This document shows, in pieces, positions 7,969-16,521 of a stretch of 45,852 nt of DNA; position 1 is the stretch's first letter, and each line of letters starts with the position of its first letter. The DNA lies in contig NZ_CAKZNF010000013.1 in the NCBI RefSeq assembly GCF_937129435.1, positions 1 to 45,852 of the forward strand, given 5' to 3'. The DNA is from an uncultured Parasphingopyxis sp. (GTDB taxonomy: Bacteria; Pseudomonadota; Alphaproteobacteria; Sphingomonadales; Sphingomonadaceae). A model generated the notes under the pieces. That model did no database searches. It was not told where the DNA came from and saw nothing but the letters and a program-made list of their open reading frames with translations. The position numbers and the translations under genes were made by a program.

Positions 7969-8661
7969 ATGGCGAAGCCGCTCAAGATTTTCATCGGCTA
8001 TGACAGCCGCGAAGATATCGCCTGGCGGGTCTGCCGCCACTCGATCCAGCGCCATGCCAGCGCCGACATCGAAGTCTACGCCATCCGGCAGGACGAGCTG
8101 CGTCGTCGCGGCCTCTACACCCGCCCGCCCGACGCCGCGACGACGGAGTTTTCGCTGACGCGCTTCCTGACCCCGCATCTCGCCGATCATGACGGCTGGA
8201 CGATCTTCGCCGATTGCGATTTCCTGTTCACGGCCAACATTACCCGCGTGTTCGACGATCTGGAGCCGGACAAGGCCGTGCATGTCGTCAAGCACGACTA
8301 TGAACCCGTCCGCGCGACGAAGATGGATGGCCGCAAGCAGACCGCCTATCCGTGCAAGAACTGGTCGTCCTTCATGCTGTTCGATGGCGCGCACCCGGCC
8401 TGCAGGGCGCTGACACCGCAGGTGGTGAACAGCGCGACGCCACTCTTCCTGCACCAGTTCCAATGGCTTCCCGACAAAAACCTGATCGGATCGCTGCCGC
8501 TGACCTGGAACTTCCTCGAGGGTGAATATCCGGTGCCCGATGCGCCGCCCAACGCCATCCATTTCACCAATGGCGGGCCGTGGTTCGATGAGTGCCAAGA
8601 CGTCGCCTTCGCCGATCTGTGGCGCGAGGAAAAGGCATTGATGGAGCAGGTCGCCGCGTGA
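7969..8661 (+). CDS. Glycosyltransferase with a DCD motif
   Basis: The 230-residue protein begins with KIFIGYDSREDIAWRVC, which resembles nucleotide-sugar-binding GT-A proteins, and has the metal-binding motif DCDFLF near residue 83. Later come KNWSSFMLFDG and a conserved HQFQWLPD. It is probably a cytoplasmic glycosyltransferase distantly like family GT8; donor and acceptor are unknown. Its stop codon overlaps the GTG start of the sulfotransferase gene (GTGA at 8658-8661), so the two are translationally coupled and presumably act on the same product. Confidence 0.75.
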   Translation: MAKPLKIFIGYDSREDIAWRVCRHSIQRHASADIEVYAIRQDELRRRGLYTRPPDAATTEFSLTRFLTPHLADHDGWTIFADCDFLFTANITRVFDDLEPDKAVHVVKHDYEPVRATKMDGRKQTAYPCKNWSSFMLFDGAHPACRALTPQVVNSATPLFLHQFQWLPDKNLIGSLPLTWNFLEGEYPVPDAPPNAIHFTNGGPWFDECQDVAFADLWREEKALMEQVAA

Positions 8662-9392
8662 TCGACTTTCTCGGCCTCGGCGCGATGAAGGCGGGGAGCA
8701 ACTGGCAGCGCCGCTGGCTCGCCACGCATCCCGGCATCTTCGTCGCGCCAGAGGAAATGCATTACTGGACAGGCCGCAGCCGTCTCTCCCGCGAACAATA
8801 TCACGCGGCTTTCGCGGAGGCGCGAGAGGAGCAGGTCGTCGGCGAGATCACGCCCAAATATGCGGTGATGGACGATGCAGGCGTCGCCGCTTTGCGCGAC
8901 TACAATCCCGATCTGCGGCTGTTCTACTGCCTGCGCAACCCGATCGACCGGGCCTGGGCGCATATTCGCATGGGGCATATGCAGGAGCGGCTCGACCTGA
9001 CCCGCGCCAGCCATGATCGCATCCTTAAGCTATTCGTGCGCTGGGTGCGCCATGGCGAATATCGCGAGAATATCGCGCGATGGCGGCGGCATTTCAGCGC
9101 CGAACAGCTGCACGTCTTTCTGTTCGACGACATGATGGCCGATCCGGTCGCAACGCTCGAAGCTATCGCCCGCCATATCGGCGCCGCCCCCGGCCATTTC
9201 GAGAAACTGCCCGAAGCGGACCACCGCAAGCTCACCGATCGCGTGTTCGCGGCGGACGAGATCGCCATCCCCGACAGCGTGCTCGATCATCTGCGTAAGG
9301 ATTCTGCCGAACCGATTCGTGCGCTCGGTGCCGATCTCGGTCGCGATCTGAGCCATTGGGTGGAGCAGCCCCTCGGTGCGCCGCCTTCCTAA
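8658..9392 (+). CDS. Sulfotransferase-domain protein
   Basis: The 244-residue protein has the 5'-phosphosulfate loop of PAPS-dependent sulfotransferases right at the N-terminus (LGLGAMKAGSNW), the 3'-phosphate-binding block YCLRNPIDRAWAHIRMG, and EQLHVFLFDDMMADP, typical of the heparan/NodH-like family. It should transfer sulfate from PAPS to a carbohydrate or lipid. The GTG at 8658 is chosen because it overlaps the preceding stop codon, has GGAGCAGG upstream, and puts the PAPS loop at the usual distance from the N-terminus. It ends overlapping the convergent J-domain gene by 4 bases. Confidence 0.85.
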   Translation: MIDFLGLGAMKAGSNWQRRWLATHPGIFVAPEEMHYWTGRSRLSREQYHAAFAEAREEQVVGEITPKYAVMDDAGVAALRDYNPDLRLFYCLRNPIDRAWAHIRMGHMQERLDLTRASHDRILKLFVRWVRHGEYRENIARWRRHFSAEQLHVFLFDDMMADPVATLEAIARHIGAAPGHFEKLPEADHRKLTDRVFAADEIAIPDSVLDHLRKDSAEPIRALGADLGRDLSHWVEQPLGAPPS

Positions 9393-9988
9393 GCCTGCGC
9401 GAACGCCGCCGCGCGCTTCAGTTCCTGATAGGCTTCGATCACGCGCTGCAGCTTTTGCTCATAGCCGCGGTCGCCGCCATTGCGGTCGGGGTGATATTTG
9501 CGGAGCAGCTCGGCATAGCGTCTGCGAAGTTGCGCGCGATCCGCGTCGGTTTTCAGGCCCAGGATTTGCAAATTGCGGCGATCGCGGTCGGTGAGCGGGC
9601 GGCCGTCGGTGCGCGGGGCGCGGACGCCTTGGCGGAAGCGGGCGCCGATGGCGTCGAGCGGGTCGGTGAAGTCCTGCCATTTCGGCGTCGGGCTCGCGCC
9701 GCCGCTGGCGAAGGAGCGCGTCTCCCGGTCCCAGCCCGACCAGGGGCGCTGCGCCTGCCAGATCGCGTCCTCGTCCATCCCTTCGAAATAATTATAGCCG
9801 GCGTTGAATTCGCGGACATGGTCGAGGCAGAGCATGTAATAATCGCCCGGCCCGTCGAACCCGCCGCGCCGGTGCCGTGTTCGGGGCGCGCGAAATTCGC
9901 CGGCCTCCATGCAACCCGGATGGTCGCACGTCCGTTCGTCCTCATGGACGCGGCCGTGAAATCGGTCTCTGTTGGGGTTCGAGGCCAA
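9389..9988 (-). CDS. J-domain (DnaJ-like) protein
   Basis: The 199-residue protein carries a C-terminal J domain: ILGLKTDADRAQLRRRYAEL, then KYHPDRNGGD with the HPD triplet that stimulates DnaK ATPase, then VIEAYQELK. The N-terminal part has CDHPGC and CLDHVREFNAGYNYF, possible metal ligands, and no membrane helix. It lacks the glycine-rich and zinc-finger regions of DnaJ, so it is a type III co-chaperone with unknown clients. It is divergent from bolA, with 49 bases between the start codons, a pairing common in alphaproteobacteria. Confidence 0.87.
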   Translation of the reverse strand: MASNPNRDRFHGRVHEDERTCDHPGCMEAGEFRAPRTRHRRGGFDGPGDYYMLCLDHVREFNAGYNYFEGMDEDAIWQAQRPWSGWDRETRSFASGGASPTPKWQDFTDPLDAIGARFRQGVRAPRTDGRPLTDRDRRNLQILGLKTDADRAQLRRRYAELLRKYHPDRNGGDRGYEQKLQRVIEAYQELKRAAAFAQA

Positions 9989-10000
9989 GGGTGCTCCTGA

Positions 10001-10031
10001 TTGGCAAAGCCGTGCGCGAAAGGACTATATA
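10001..10031 (+). promoter_or_regulatory. Candidate promoter of bolA
   Basis: TTGGCA (10001-10006) and a TATA-rich block (ACTATATA, 10024-10031) stand at a spacing of 17-19 bp. Depending on which hexamer is used, transcription would begin within a few bases of the bolA ATG at 10038, so the message could be leaderless. The nearby AAGGA ends only 2 bases before the ATG, too close for a normal Shine-Dalgarno. Confidence 0.5.
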
Positions 10032-10037
10032 AGGACG

Positions 10038-10331
10038 ATGACCGACGAACCGAAAGGCCCTGTTGCCGCAGAAATCGAAAAGCGTCTCATCGACGCGCTC
10101 GGCCCGACGCATTTGCGCGTCGTGAACGAGAGCGACCAGCATGCCGGCCATGCAGGTTCGCCGGGGACGGGCGAATCGCATTTCGCGGTCGAGATCGTCG
10201 CGCTGCAGTTCGAGGAGATGAGCCGCATCGAACGCCAGCGCGCCGTGAACAAGGCGCTGGGCGACCTGATGCGGGACAAGGTCCATGCGCTGCGCATCAA
10301 TGCGCGGGCGCCGGGCGAGATCGCGGAGTGA
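10038..10331 (+). CDS. bolA: BolA-family protein
   Basis: The 97-residue protein has the BolA fold sequence: IEKRLIDALGPTHLRVVNES, a histidine-containing loop (QHAGHAG, GESHFAVEIV), and RHR-like positions ending in KALGDLMRDKVHALRINARAP. BolA proteins pair with monothiol glutaredoxins and take part in iron-sulfur cluster handling and iron signalling. The ATG at 10038 is preferred over an upstream in-frame codon because the region before it is the apparent promoter. Its stop overlaps the GTG start of the Nudix gene (10328-10331), and pirin follows with a further overlap, so bolA-nudix-pirin form one operon. Confidence 0.92.
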   Translation: MTDEPKGPVAAEIEKRLIDALGPTHLRVVNESDQHAGHAGSPGTGESHFAVEIVALQFEEMSRIERQRAVNKALGDLMRDKVHALRINARAPGEIAE

Positions 10332-10777
10332 GCGCAGTGCGAGACAGGCACGCGGCGCGCCTGCTCGTGATCGACGCGGCGGACAGGCTGCTGCTGTTCC
10401 GCTTCGATCCCGGCGACCGGCCGCCCTTCTGGGCGACGGCGGGCGGCGAATGCGAGGCGGGCGAGAGCTATGAGGATGCCGCACGTCGCGAACTGCTCGA
10501 GGAAACGGGAATCGCGGCCGAACCCGGCGAGGCGGTCGATGCCAGGGATTCGATCTTCGTGACGTTCGAGGGCGAGAAGGTGCATGCCGTCGAGCGCTAT
10601 TTCGCGATCCGCGTGGCCGAGACCGCAATCGATGTTTCGGGCCATAGCGACATGGAGCGCCGCGCGATGCGCGAATATCGCTGGTGGACCGCCGACGAAC
10701 TCGCCGCGTGCGAGGAACGCTATTACCCGCCCGACCTGCCCGATCTATTCGCTCGCCAGAGGGAGAACGCCGCATGA
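10328..10777 (+). CDS. Nudix hydrolase
   Basis: The 149-residue protein contains a complete Nudix box, GGECEAGE followed by RELLEETGI with the metal-binding REUXEE glutamates. Such enzymes hydrolyse nucleoside diphosphates linked to another group; the substrate is not evident. The N-terminal RHAARLLVIDAADRLLLFRF and the downstream EKVHAVERYFAIRV give the usual beta strands. The GTG at 10328 is chosen because it overlaps the bolA stop; a second GTG at 10337 is possible. Its stop overlaps the pirin ATG. Confidence 0.87.
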   Translation: MSAVRDRHAARLLVIDAADRLLLFRFDPGDRPPFWATAGGECEAGESYEDAARRELLEETGIAAEPGEAVDARDSIFVTFEGEKVHAVERYFAIRVAETAIDVSGHSDMERRAMREYRWWTADELAACEERYYPPDLPDLFARQRENAA

Positions 10778-11673
10778 CCAGCCCGATCATCCAGACCGTC
10801 GAACCCGCCACGCACGATCTCGGTGGTTTCAAGGTGCACCGCGCGCTGCCGTCGCGCGACCGCACGATGGTGGGGCCGTTCGTCTTCTTCGATCAGGCGG
10901 GCCCGGCGACGCTCGATGCCGGGAAGGGCGTCGATGTCCGCCCGCATCCGCATATCAACCTCGCGACGGTGACTTACATGCTGCGCGGCCGCTTCGAGCA
11001 CCGCGATTCGCTCGGCACGGTGCAGGTGATCGAGCCGGGCGCGGTGAACCTGATGACGGCGGGGAAAGGCATCGTCCATTCCGAACGCTCGCCGGAAGAG
11101 GACCGCGCCGGTGCGCAAGACCTGTTCGCTGTCCAGACCTGGCTCGCGCTGCCCGAGGCCGACGAGGAGATGGACCCCGCCTTCCAGCATGTCGCCAAGG
11201 CGGACCTGCCGGTGATCTCCGGCGACGGCGTGGAGGCGCGGATCATCATGGGCAGCCTGTGGGGCGAAACCGCGCCGACCGCGACCTATGCCGGGACGAT
11301 CTATGCCGACATCCTGCTCGACATCGGCGGCGCGATCGAAATCGAAGCCGAGGCCGACGAGCGGGCCCTCTATTTGCTCGATGGCGAGGCGAGCCTCGAC
11401 GGCCAGCCGCTCGAACAGGGACGGCTCTATGTGCTGCGCCCCGGCACGGAAGCGATGCTGCGGAGCGAGCGGGGCGGGCGGATCGTGCTGCTCGGCGGCG
11501 AAGCCTTTGCCCGGCCGCGCCATGTCTACTGGAATTTCGTCTCCTCGCGCCGCGACCGGATCGAACAGGCGATCGAGGACTGGAAGCAAGAGCGGTTTCC
11601 GCTCGTCCCCGGCGATGCCGAGGAGCGGATTCCCTTTCCCAAGGACAAGCCGAAGACGGTGAGTTATCCGTAG
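10774..11673 (+). CDS. Pirin-family protein
   Basis: This 299-residue bicupin has the pirin N-terminal domain with RPHPHINLATVTYM, GRFEHRDSLG and GIVHSERSPEE, whose histidines and glutamate bind iron, and a pirin C-terminal domain ending RPRHVYWNFVSS. Pirins have been described as quercetin dioxygenases or as transcription cofactors; the role here is unknown. AGAGGGAG precedes the ATG, which overlaps the Nudix stop codon. A dispersed repeat follows. Confidence 0.92.
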   Translation: MTSPIIQTVEPATHDLGGFKVHRALPSRDRTMVGPFVFFDQAGPATLDAGKGVDVRPHPHINLATVTYMLRGRFEHRDSLGTVQVIEPGAVNLMTAGKGIVHSERSPEEDRAGAQDLFAVQTWLALPEADEEMDPAFQHVAKADLPVISGDGVEARIIMGSLWGETAPTATYAGTIYADILLDIGGAIEIEAEADERALYLLDGEASLDGQPLEQGRLYVLRPGTEAMLRSERGGRIVLLGGEAFARPRHVYWNFVSSRRDRIEQAIEDWKQERFPLVPGDAEERIPFPKDKPKTVSYP

Positions 11674-11689
11674 TGTCTGCAGTGCCCAC

Positions 11690-11777
11690 CATTGCGAGCG
11701 GAGCGAAGCAATCCAGAGCCACAAGGCGCATCGCTTGCGGCTCTGGATTGCCGCGTCGCTTTGTTCCTCGCAATGAC
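11690..11777. repeat. Palindromic intergenic repeat, class R6
   Basis: CATTGCGAGCGGAGCGAAGC at the left and GCTTTGTTCCTCGCAATG at the right are imperfectly complementary, and AATCCAGAGCC / GGCTCTGGATT form an exact inner inverted pair of 11 bp. Elements beginning CATTGCGAG...GAAGCAATCC are widespread in alphaproteobacterial genomes. It fills most of the gap between pirin and the alpha/beta hydrolase. Confidence 0.85.
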
Positions 11778-11800
11778 GACCGAATTGAGCGGAGATTCAG

Positions 11801-12688
11801 ATGCGCGAACTGAACCAGCAGCCTGTCGACCTTTCTACCGGAGTCACGCTCAACGTCGCTATCGAGGGGCCGGAGGATGGCGAGCTGATCATCTTCCTTC
11901 ACGGATTCCCCGAATCGCACCGGACATGGCGGCACCAGATCGGCGCGCTGAAGGATCGCTATCGCTGCATTGCGCCGGACCAGCGAGGCTTTGCGAAGTC
12001 GGAAAAGCCCGAGGGCGTCGAGAACTATACCGTCGACAAGCTGTTCGCCGACATCGATGCGCTCGCCGATGCACTCGGGATCGACCGGTTCACGCTGGCG
12101 GGGCACGATTGGGGCGGGGGCATCGCCTGGGGCTATGCGATGATGCGGCCCGACCGCGTCGCGCGGTTGATCATCGCCAACGCGCCGCACCCGGTCGTCT
12201 TCCAGCGCGAGATCTGGGCGAACCCGGCGCAGCGCGAATCCTCGCAATATTTCCGCGATTTCCGCGACCGGTCGAACGATGCCGAGATCGAAGCGAACGG
12301 GCTGGCATCCTTCCTGATGCGCGTGTTCGGGGCGGGCGAAGAGGGGCTCAACCTGCCGCCGGACGAGCTGGCGCGCTATCTGGAGGATTGGGGGCGTCCG
12401 GGCGCGGCGTTCGGCATGCTCAACTGGTATCGCGCCTCGCAGGTCGAGGTGCCGGCGATGGGCGAGGAGATGGCGCGGCCCGTTATGCTCGACATGGACT
12501 GGCCCAAACTGCCGATGCCCGTGCTCGTGACATGGGGCGTCGATGACATGGCGTTGACGCCGGGCAATCTGGAGGGTCTCGAGGATTTCGTCGGCGATCT
12601 GACGATCCGCAAGATCGATGCGGGCCATTTCGTGCCGTGGGAAGCGCCGGAGGAGGTGACGGCGGCGATCGAGGAATTTCTGGCTTAG
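11801..12688 (+). CDS. Alpha/beta hydrolase, epoxide-hydrolase-like
   Basis: The 295-residue protein shows the oxyanion-hole motif HGFPES (about 34-39), the nucleophile Asp103 in GHDWGG, an acid in TWGVDD near 247 and the catalytic His in DAGHFVPWE near 276. An aspartate nucleophile places it with epoxide hydrolases and haloalkane or haloacetate dehalogenases rather than esterases. HGFPES and PDQRGFAKSEKP favour the epoxide-hydrolase group. It has no signal peptide, so it acts in the cytoplasm. It stands alone between two repeats. Confidence 0.85.
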   Translation: MRELNQQPVDLSTGVTLNVAIEGPEDGELIIFLHGFPESHRTWRHQIGALKDRYRCIAPDQRGFAKSEKPEGVENYTVDKLFADIDALADALGIDRFTLAGHDWGGGIAWGYAMMRPDRVARLIIANAPHPVVFQREIWANPAQRESSQYFRDFRDRSNDAEIEANGLASFLMRVFGAGEEGLNLPPDELARYLEDWGRPGAAFGMLNWYRASQVEVPAMGEEMARPVMLDMDWPKLPMPVLVTWGVDDMALTPGNLEGLEDFVGDLTIRKIDAGHFVPWEAPEEVTAAIEEFLA

Positions 12689-12692
12689 CTTT

Positions 12693-12814
12693 CGTCCCCA
12701 GGACGGGGAGGGGACCGGCGAAGCCGGTGGAGGGGGTTTGCAGCAGGTACAGCGCCAGAAGGATAGCCCCCACCGTCAGCCCTTCGGGCTGCCACCTCCC
12801 CGTGCCGGGGAGGA
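12693..12814. repeat. Palindromic intergenic repeat, class R1, copy 2
   Basis: The outer arms (12693-12712 and 12795-12814) are an imperfect inverted repeat around CCCC...GGGGAGG. The element carries the same inner blocks as the copy at 1897: CCGGCGAAGCCGG and CAGCCCTTCGGGCTGCCACC. It fills the gap between the convergent hydrolase and DUF2332 genes, ending 2 bases before the DUF2332 stop codon. Confidence 0.88.
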
Positions 12815-12816
12815 AC

Positions 12817-13857
12817 TCAAACGAGCCACTTCACCCGGTCGCCATGCGGGTGGGCGTTGGCGAGGTGGAGGTTCTCGCCCGAAGGCCATAGCCGAAGACG
12901 CAGTTCGTAATTGTCCTGGGCATCGTTGAGTTCGAACGATAGCCATCCGAAGGGATGTTCCCTATCCGCCTGCGCGCCCGCCTGTTCCACCGCCCGTTCG
13001 ACGCGGCCGCGATCCTCGGCGGAAAAATATTGCAGCGTGATCGTGTGAAACAGCACGCGCAAAATGCCGTCGGCCTGCTGTGTTGCCAGCCGCTTCTCGA
13101 TCCAGTCGGCCGCCTCGCCCGCGACGATCGGCGGAGAGAAGGCGCGGGCGAGGCCGATGGCGCGTTCGAGCCGCTCGATCCGGTGCGGCTGGTCCGGCCA
13201 GACATAGGCGATAAGCCGTTCGGCCGCTTCGGGTGAGGAGAGGTAAATCGGGTTGCGGTCGACGCCGCGTTGGGCAACGACTTTGACATCGGCTTGCGGA
13301 GGAGGCGCGCCGTGCCATTCGGGCTTGAGCAGCAGCGGCGAAGTGTCTTCGCCCGTTTCCAGCCCGCCCAGATCGTAGCGATAGCGATTGCAGTTGAGCA
13401 CCAGCCCGGCCGAAGACCCGATTTCAAGCAGATCGATGGGGAGCGGGTAGCGGCTCGCGGCGACATGGAGCCCCGCCATGATCAGTGCCGCGCGGCCGAC
13501 TTCATTGGTCTGCGGCGGATGCTTGAGCCAGTCGTACAACTCCGCGTCATGCTCGGTCAGCGCCGCCTCGACGGCAGGGGCCACGGGGGCTTCTCCGGCA
13601 TAGGCCGCTTTCAGCGCCTGGTCCTCGCCCTTGCGCGCGATCGCATGAAGCCCGCCAGCAAGCCGCAACGAGACGGCGTCTCCGGACCCTTTGGGATCGC
13701 CTTCCCAATGCAGAAGGCGCGTGCCCGTTCGTGTGTCGGGCGATAGCTTTTCCGCTGCCGTTTCCAACGCTTCGGCGGTGATCGGGCTGTCCATCTTGCG
13801 GCAAACCTCGGCCTGCCGGCGAAAGGAATCGCGAATCTCGGTCTCTTTATCGGCCAT
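12817..13857 (-). CDS. DUF2332 family protein
   Basis: The 346-residue protein fits the DUF2332 family: an N-terminal helical part ([17 protein letters not shown]), [37 protein letters not shown], which resembles a methyltransferase motif I, and [12 protein letters not shown]. The function of the family is unknown; the EIGSSAGL motif suggests a SAM-binding Rossmann fold. The ATG at 13857 lies about 50 bases from the divergent hisG start, and the long upstream open frame beyond it is only antisense to hisG. Confidence 0.85.
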   Translation of the reverse strand: MADKETEIRDSFRRQAEVCRKMDSPITAEALETAAEKLSPDTRTGTRLLHWEGDPKGSGDAVSLRLAGGLHAIARKGEDQALKAAYAGEAPVAPAVEAALTEHDAELYDWLKHPPQTNEVGRAALIMAGLHVAASRYPLPIDLLEIGSSAGLVLNCNRYRYDLGGLETGEDTSPLLLKPEWHGAPPPQADVKVVAQRGVDRNPIYLSSPEAAERLIAYVWPDQPHRIERLERAIGLARAFSPPIVAGEAADWIEKRLATQQADGILRVLFHTITLQYFSAEDRGRVERAVEQAGAQADREHPFGWLSFELNDAQDNYELRLRLWPSGENLHLANAHPHGDRVKWLV

Positions 13858-13866
13858 AGCCCTAGC

Positions 13867-13895
13867 TTGCCCGTTCCCGCGCCCCCAAGTAAAGC
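13867..13895 (+). promoter_or_regulatory. Possible promoter of hisG
   Basis: TTGCCC (13867-13872) and TAAAGC (13890-13895) are 17 bp apart. Transcription would start about 5 bases before the hisG ATG at 13907, which also lacks a Shine-Dalgarno sequence. The hexamers are weak matches. Confidence 0.3.
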
Positions 13896-13906
13896 GCGAC
13901 CCGCCC

Positions 13907-14674
13907 ATGACCCAGTCCGCCCCCGATCCCATCGTCTTCGCCATCCCGAAAGGCCGCATCCTCGATGAAGCGCTACCGCTTCTCGCTAAGGCCGGAATCG
14001 TGCCGGAAGAGGATTTCCACGCGAAGGACAGCCGGGCACTGCGGTTCAAGACCAATCGCGCCGATCTCGACATCATCCGCGTGCGCGCCTTCGATGTCGC
14101 GACCTTTGTCGCCCATGGCGCGGCGCAGCTCGGGATCGTGGGTTCGGACGTGCTCGAGGAATTCAAATATTCGGAAATCTACGCGCCGGTCGATCTCGAT
14201 ATCGGCCATTGCCGGCTGTCGGTCGCCGAACCGCGCGAAATGGCGGCAGGCGACGATCCGCGCGAATGGAGCCATATCCGGATCGCGACCAAATATCCCA
14301 ATTTCACCCGCCGTCATTTCGAGGCGAAGGGCGTGCAGGCTGAATGCGTGAAGCTGAACGGCGCGATGGAGATCGCCCCTGCGCTCGGGCTGACCAAACG
14401 GATCGTCGATCTCGTGTCGAGCGGCGGGACGCTGAAGGCGAACGACCTCGTCGAGGTCGATGTGCTGTGCGAGGTCACGTCGCGGCTGATCGTCAACCGC
14501 GCCGCCTTCAAGACGCGGCCCGAAATCCTGCCGATCGTCGACCGGTTCCGGGAGATTGTGGCGGGCGCGATAAAAGCCCCTCCCCTTCAGGGGAGGGGTT
14601 GGGGTGGAGACCCTCCACAGGCGTCCGGCGAGCGGATAGCCCCCACCCCCGACGCTCCTGAAGGGGAGGGGTGA
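13907..14674 (+). CDS. hisG: ATP phosphoribosyltransferase (short form) with repeat-derived tail
   Basis: HisG starts histidine synthesis by joining ATP and PRPP. Residues 1 to about 222 match the short form: [61 protein letters not shown] and [16 protein letters not shown]. Short-form enzymes need HisZ, which is not in this window. From about residue 224 to the stop, the frame runs through a palindromic repeat (14577-14671), adding about 32 proline/glycine-rich residues and using a stop codon at the end of the repeat. The normal end is therefore lost and the repeat now links hisG to hisD. No Shine-Dalgarno is visible before the ATG. Confidence 0.93.
   Translation: MTQSAPDPIVFAIPKGRILDEALPLLAKAGIVPEEDFHAKDSRALRFKTNRADLDIIRVRAFDVATFVAHGAAQLGIVGSDVLEEFKYSEIYAPVDLDIGHCRLSVAEPREMAAGDDPREWSHIRIATKYPNFTRRHFEAKGVQAECVKLNGAMEIAPALGLTKRIVDLVSSGGTLKANDLVEVDVLCEVTSRLIVNRAAFKTRPEILPIVDRFREIVAGAIKAPPLQGRGWGGDPPQASGERIAPTPDAPEGEG
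14577..14671. repeat. Palindromic repeat, class R2, copy inside hisG
   Basis: It begins with the self-complementary CCCCTCCCCTTCAGGGGAGG block (14577-14598) and ends with CTCCTGAAGGGGAGGGG (14655-14671). The middle carries TTGGGGTGG and GGGGGTGGGG-type blocks as CCCCCACCCCC. The same element occurs at 36899-36995. Here it lies within the open reading frame of hisG and supplies the Shine-Dalgarno-like GGGGAGG for hisD. Confidence 0.9.
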
Positions 14675-14676
14675 GT

Positions 14677-15981
14677 ATGACGCTCCGCCTCTCCACCGCC
14701 GACACAGATTTCGGTGAACGCTTCGATGCCCTTGTCGAGGCGCGGCGCGGCGCGGACGAGGACGTCGCTCGCGACGTGGCCGCGATCATCGCCGATGTGC
14801 GCGAGCGCGGCGATGCGGCGCTGGACGACTATACGACCCAGTTCGACGGCTATGATCCCTCGAGTATCGACCGCACCATCGCCAAGACGGCGCGCTGCAT
14901 GGCGCTCGACGGGCTCGACGACGATCTGCGCGAGGCGCTGGCACTCGCCGCCGCGCGCATCCGGACCTATCATGCGGCGCAGCGCCCCGAGGACAGCGAA
15001 ACGACCGACGAAGCGGGCGTCCGCATGGGTGCGCGCTGGCAGGCAGTCGAGACGGCCGGTCTCTACGTTCCGGGCGGCCGCGCGGCCTATCCGTCCTCGG
15101 TGCTGATGAACGCGATTCCTGCGCTCGTCGCGGGCGTGGAGCGTGTCGTGATGGTGACGCCGACGCCGGGCGGCGTGATCAATCCGCTGGTGCTGGCGGC
15201 GGCCGAGCTTGCGGGCGTGCACGAAGTGTATCGCGTCGGCGGGGCGCAGGCGATCGCCGCGCTCGCCTATGGCACCGACACGATCCCGCGCTGCGACGTC
15301 GTCGTCGGCCCCGGCAATGCCTGGGTCGCCGAGGCCAAGCGACAGCTTTACGGCACTGTTGGCATCGACATGGTCGCCGGCCCGTCCGAGATCGTCGTCG
15401 TCGCCGATGGCGAGAACGATGCCGGCTGGATCGCCGCCGACCTGCTGAGCCAGGCCGAACACGATCCGACGAGCCAGTCGATCCTGTTTACCGACGATGC
15501 CGGGTTCGCCGATGCCGTGGCCGCGCAGGTCGAGGCACAGCTCGAACGACTGGCTACCGGCGAGACGGCGCGGCAAAGCTGGGCCGATCATGGCGCGATC
15601 ATCGTTGTGGACCGGCTCGAGGACGCCATGCCGCTCGTCAATCGCCTCGCGCCCGAACATCTCGAACTGGCGGTTGCCGACCCCGAACCGCTTTTCGCAA
15701 AGGTGCGTCATGCCGGATCGGCCTTTCTCGGCCGCCAGACGCCCGAAGCGATCGGCGATTATGTCGGCGGGCCGAACCATGTGCTGCCGACGGGGCGGCG
15801 GGCGCGCTTTTCATCGGGGCTCTCGGTGCTCGATTTCATGAAGCGGACGAGTTTCCTCGAATGCAGCGATGCAGGCCTGGCCGCCATCGGCCCCGCCGCG
15901 CGGCGGCTGGCCGAAGCGGAAGGACTGCCTGCCCATGCTGTCTCGATCGCCGTCCGGCTCGACACCAACAACGCATCATAA
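14677..15981 (+). CDS. hisD: Histidinol dehydrogenase
   Basis: HisD carries out the last two oxidations of histidine synthesis with NAD and zinc. The 434-residue protein shows GLYVPGGRAAYPSSVLMNA, RVGGAQAIAALAYGT, VGPGNAWVAEAKRQLYG, GPSEIVVVAD and the catalytic histidines in APEHLEL and near GGPNHVLPTG. The ATG at 14677 is chosen over GTG at 14671 because GGGGAGGGG then has better spacing and MTLRLST matches the usual N-terminus; both lie in or at the edge of the repeat that ends hisG. Confidence 0.95.
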   Translation: MTLRLSTADTDFGERFDALVEARRGADEDVARDVAAIIADVRERGDAALDDYTTQFDGYDPSSIDRTIAKTARCMALDGLDDDLREALALAAARIRTYHAAQRPEDSETTDEAGVRMGARWQAVETAGLYVPGGRAAYPSSVLMNAIPALVAGVERVVMVTPTPGGVINPLVLAAAELAGVHEVYRVGGAQAIAALAYGTDTIPRCDVVVGPGNAWVAEAKRQLYGTVGIDMVAGPSEIVVVADGENDAGWIAADLLSQAEHDPTSQSILFTDDAGFADAVAAQVEAQLERLATGETARQSWADHGAIIVVDRLEDAMPLVNRLAPEHLELAVADPEPLFAKVRHAGSAFLGRQTPEAIGDYVGGPNHVLPTGRRARFSSGLSVLDFMKRTSFLECSDAGLAAIGPAARRLAEAEGLPAHAVSIAVRLDTNNAS

Positions 15982-15993
15982 CAGGAGAGAGAC

Positions 15994-16521
15994 ATGACCT
16001 TTTCACTCTACGACGCCATCATTCCCGGCAACCAGCAGATCGTCGGCGCCGTCATCGGGCTGATCGAGAAGGCCGAGGCGCATTGCGCCGAAACCGACGG
16101 CTGCACCGAGGAGGATCTCGTTCAGGCCAAGCTCGCCGAGGACATGCTGCCGCTGGGTTTCCAGGTCAAATGGGTCACGACCCACTCGATGGGCGCGATC
16201 GAAGGCGTGCGCGAGGGCAAATTTTCGCCCGACGTGACGCCCCCGCCCGCCACGCTAGCCGACCTCAAATCCGGCCTTGCCAGGACGCGCGACGAGCTCG
16301 CGGCGCTGACGGCGGCCGAGGTGAACGGCTTTGTCGGCAAGGACATGGTCTTCGCGTTCAACGAGATGGAAATCCCGTTCACGGCGGAGAATTTCCTGCT
16401 CTCCTTCTCGCAACCGAATTTCTATTTCCACGCGACAACGGCGTACGACATCCTGCGCCATCGCGGCGTGAAGCTCGGCAAGCGCGATTTCCTCGGCCAG
16501 ATGCGGGTCAAGGCGGGCTGA
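15994..16521 (+). CDS. DUF1993 family protein
   Basis: The 175-residue protein belongs to DUF1993, predicted to have a DinB-like four-helix bundle. Visible features are SLYDAIIPGNQQIVGAVIG at the start, GFQVKWVTTHSMGAI, and SFSQPNFYFHATTAYDILRH with a histidine in the expected place near the end. Its activity is unknown. GAGAGAG lies before the ATG, 12 bases after hisD, and its stop overlaps the nusB start, so it is part of the hisG-hisD-nusB operon. Confidence 0.88.
   Translation: MTFSLYDAIIPGNQQIVGAVIGLIEKAEAHCAETDGCTEEDLVQAKLAEDMLPLGFQVKWVTTHSMGAIEGVREGKFSPDVTPPPATLADLKSGLARTRDELAALTAAEVNGFVGKDMVFAFNEMEIPFTAENFLLSFSQPNFYFHATTAYDILRHRGVKLGKRDFLGQMRVKAG

Noticed and set aside
11690..11777. 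An intrinsic terminator after pirin
   Set aside because: The paired arms belong to a dispersed repeat and there is no T-run after them.
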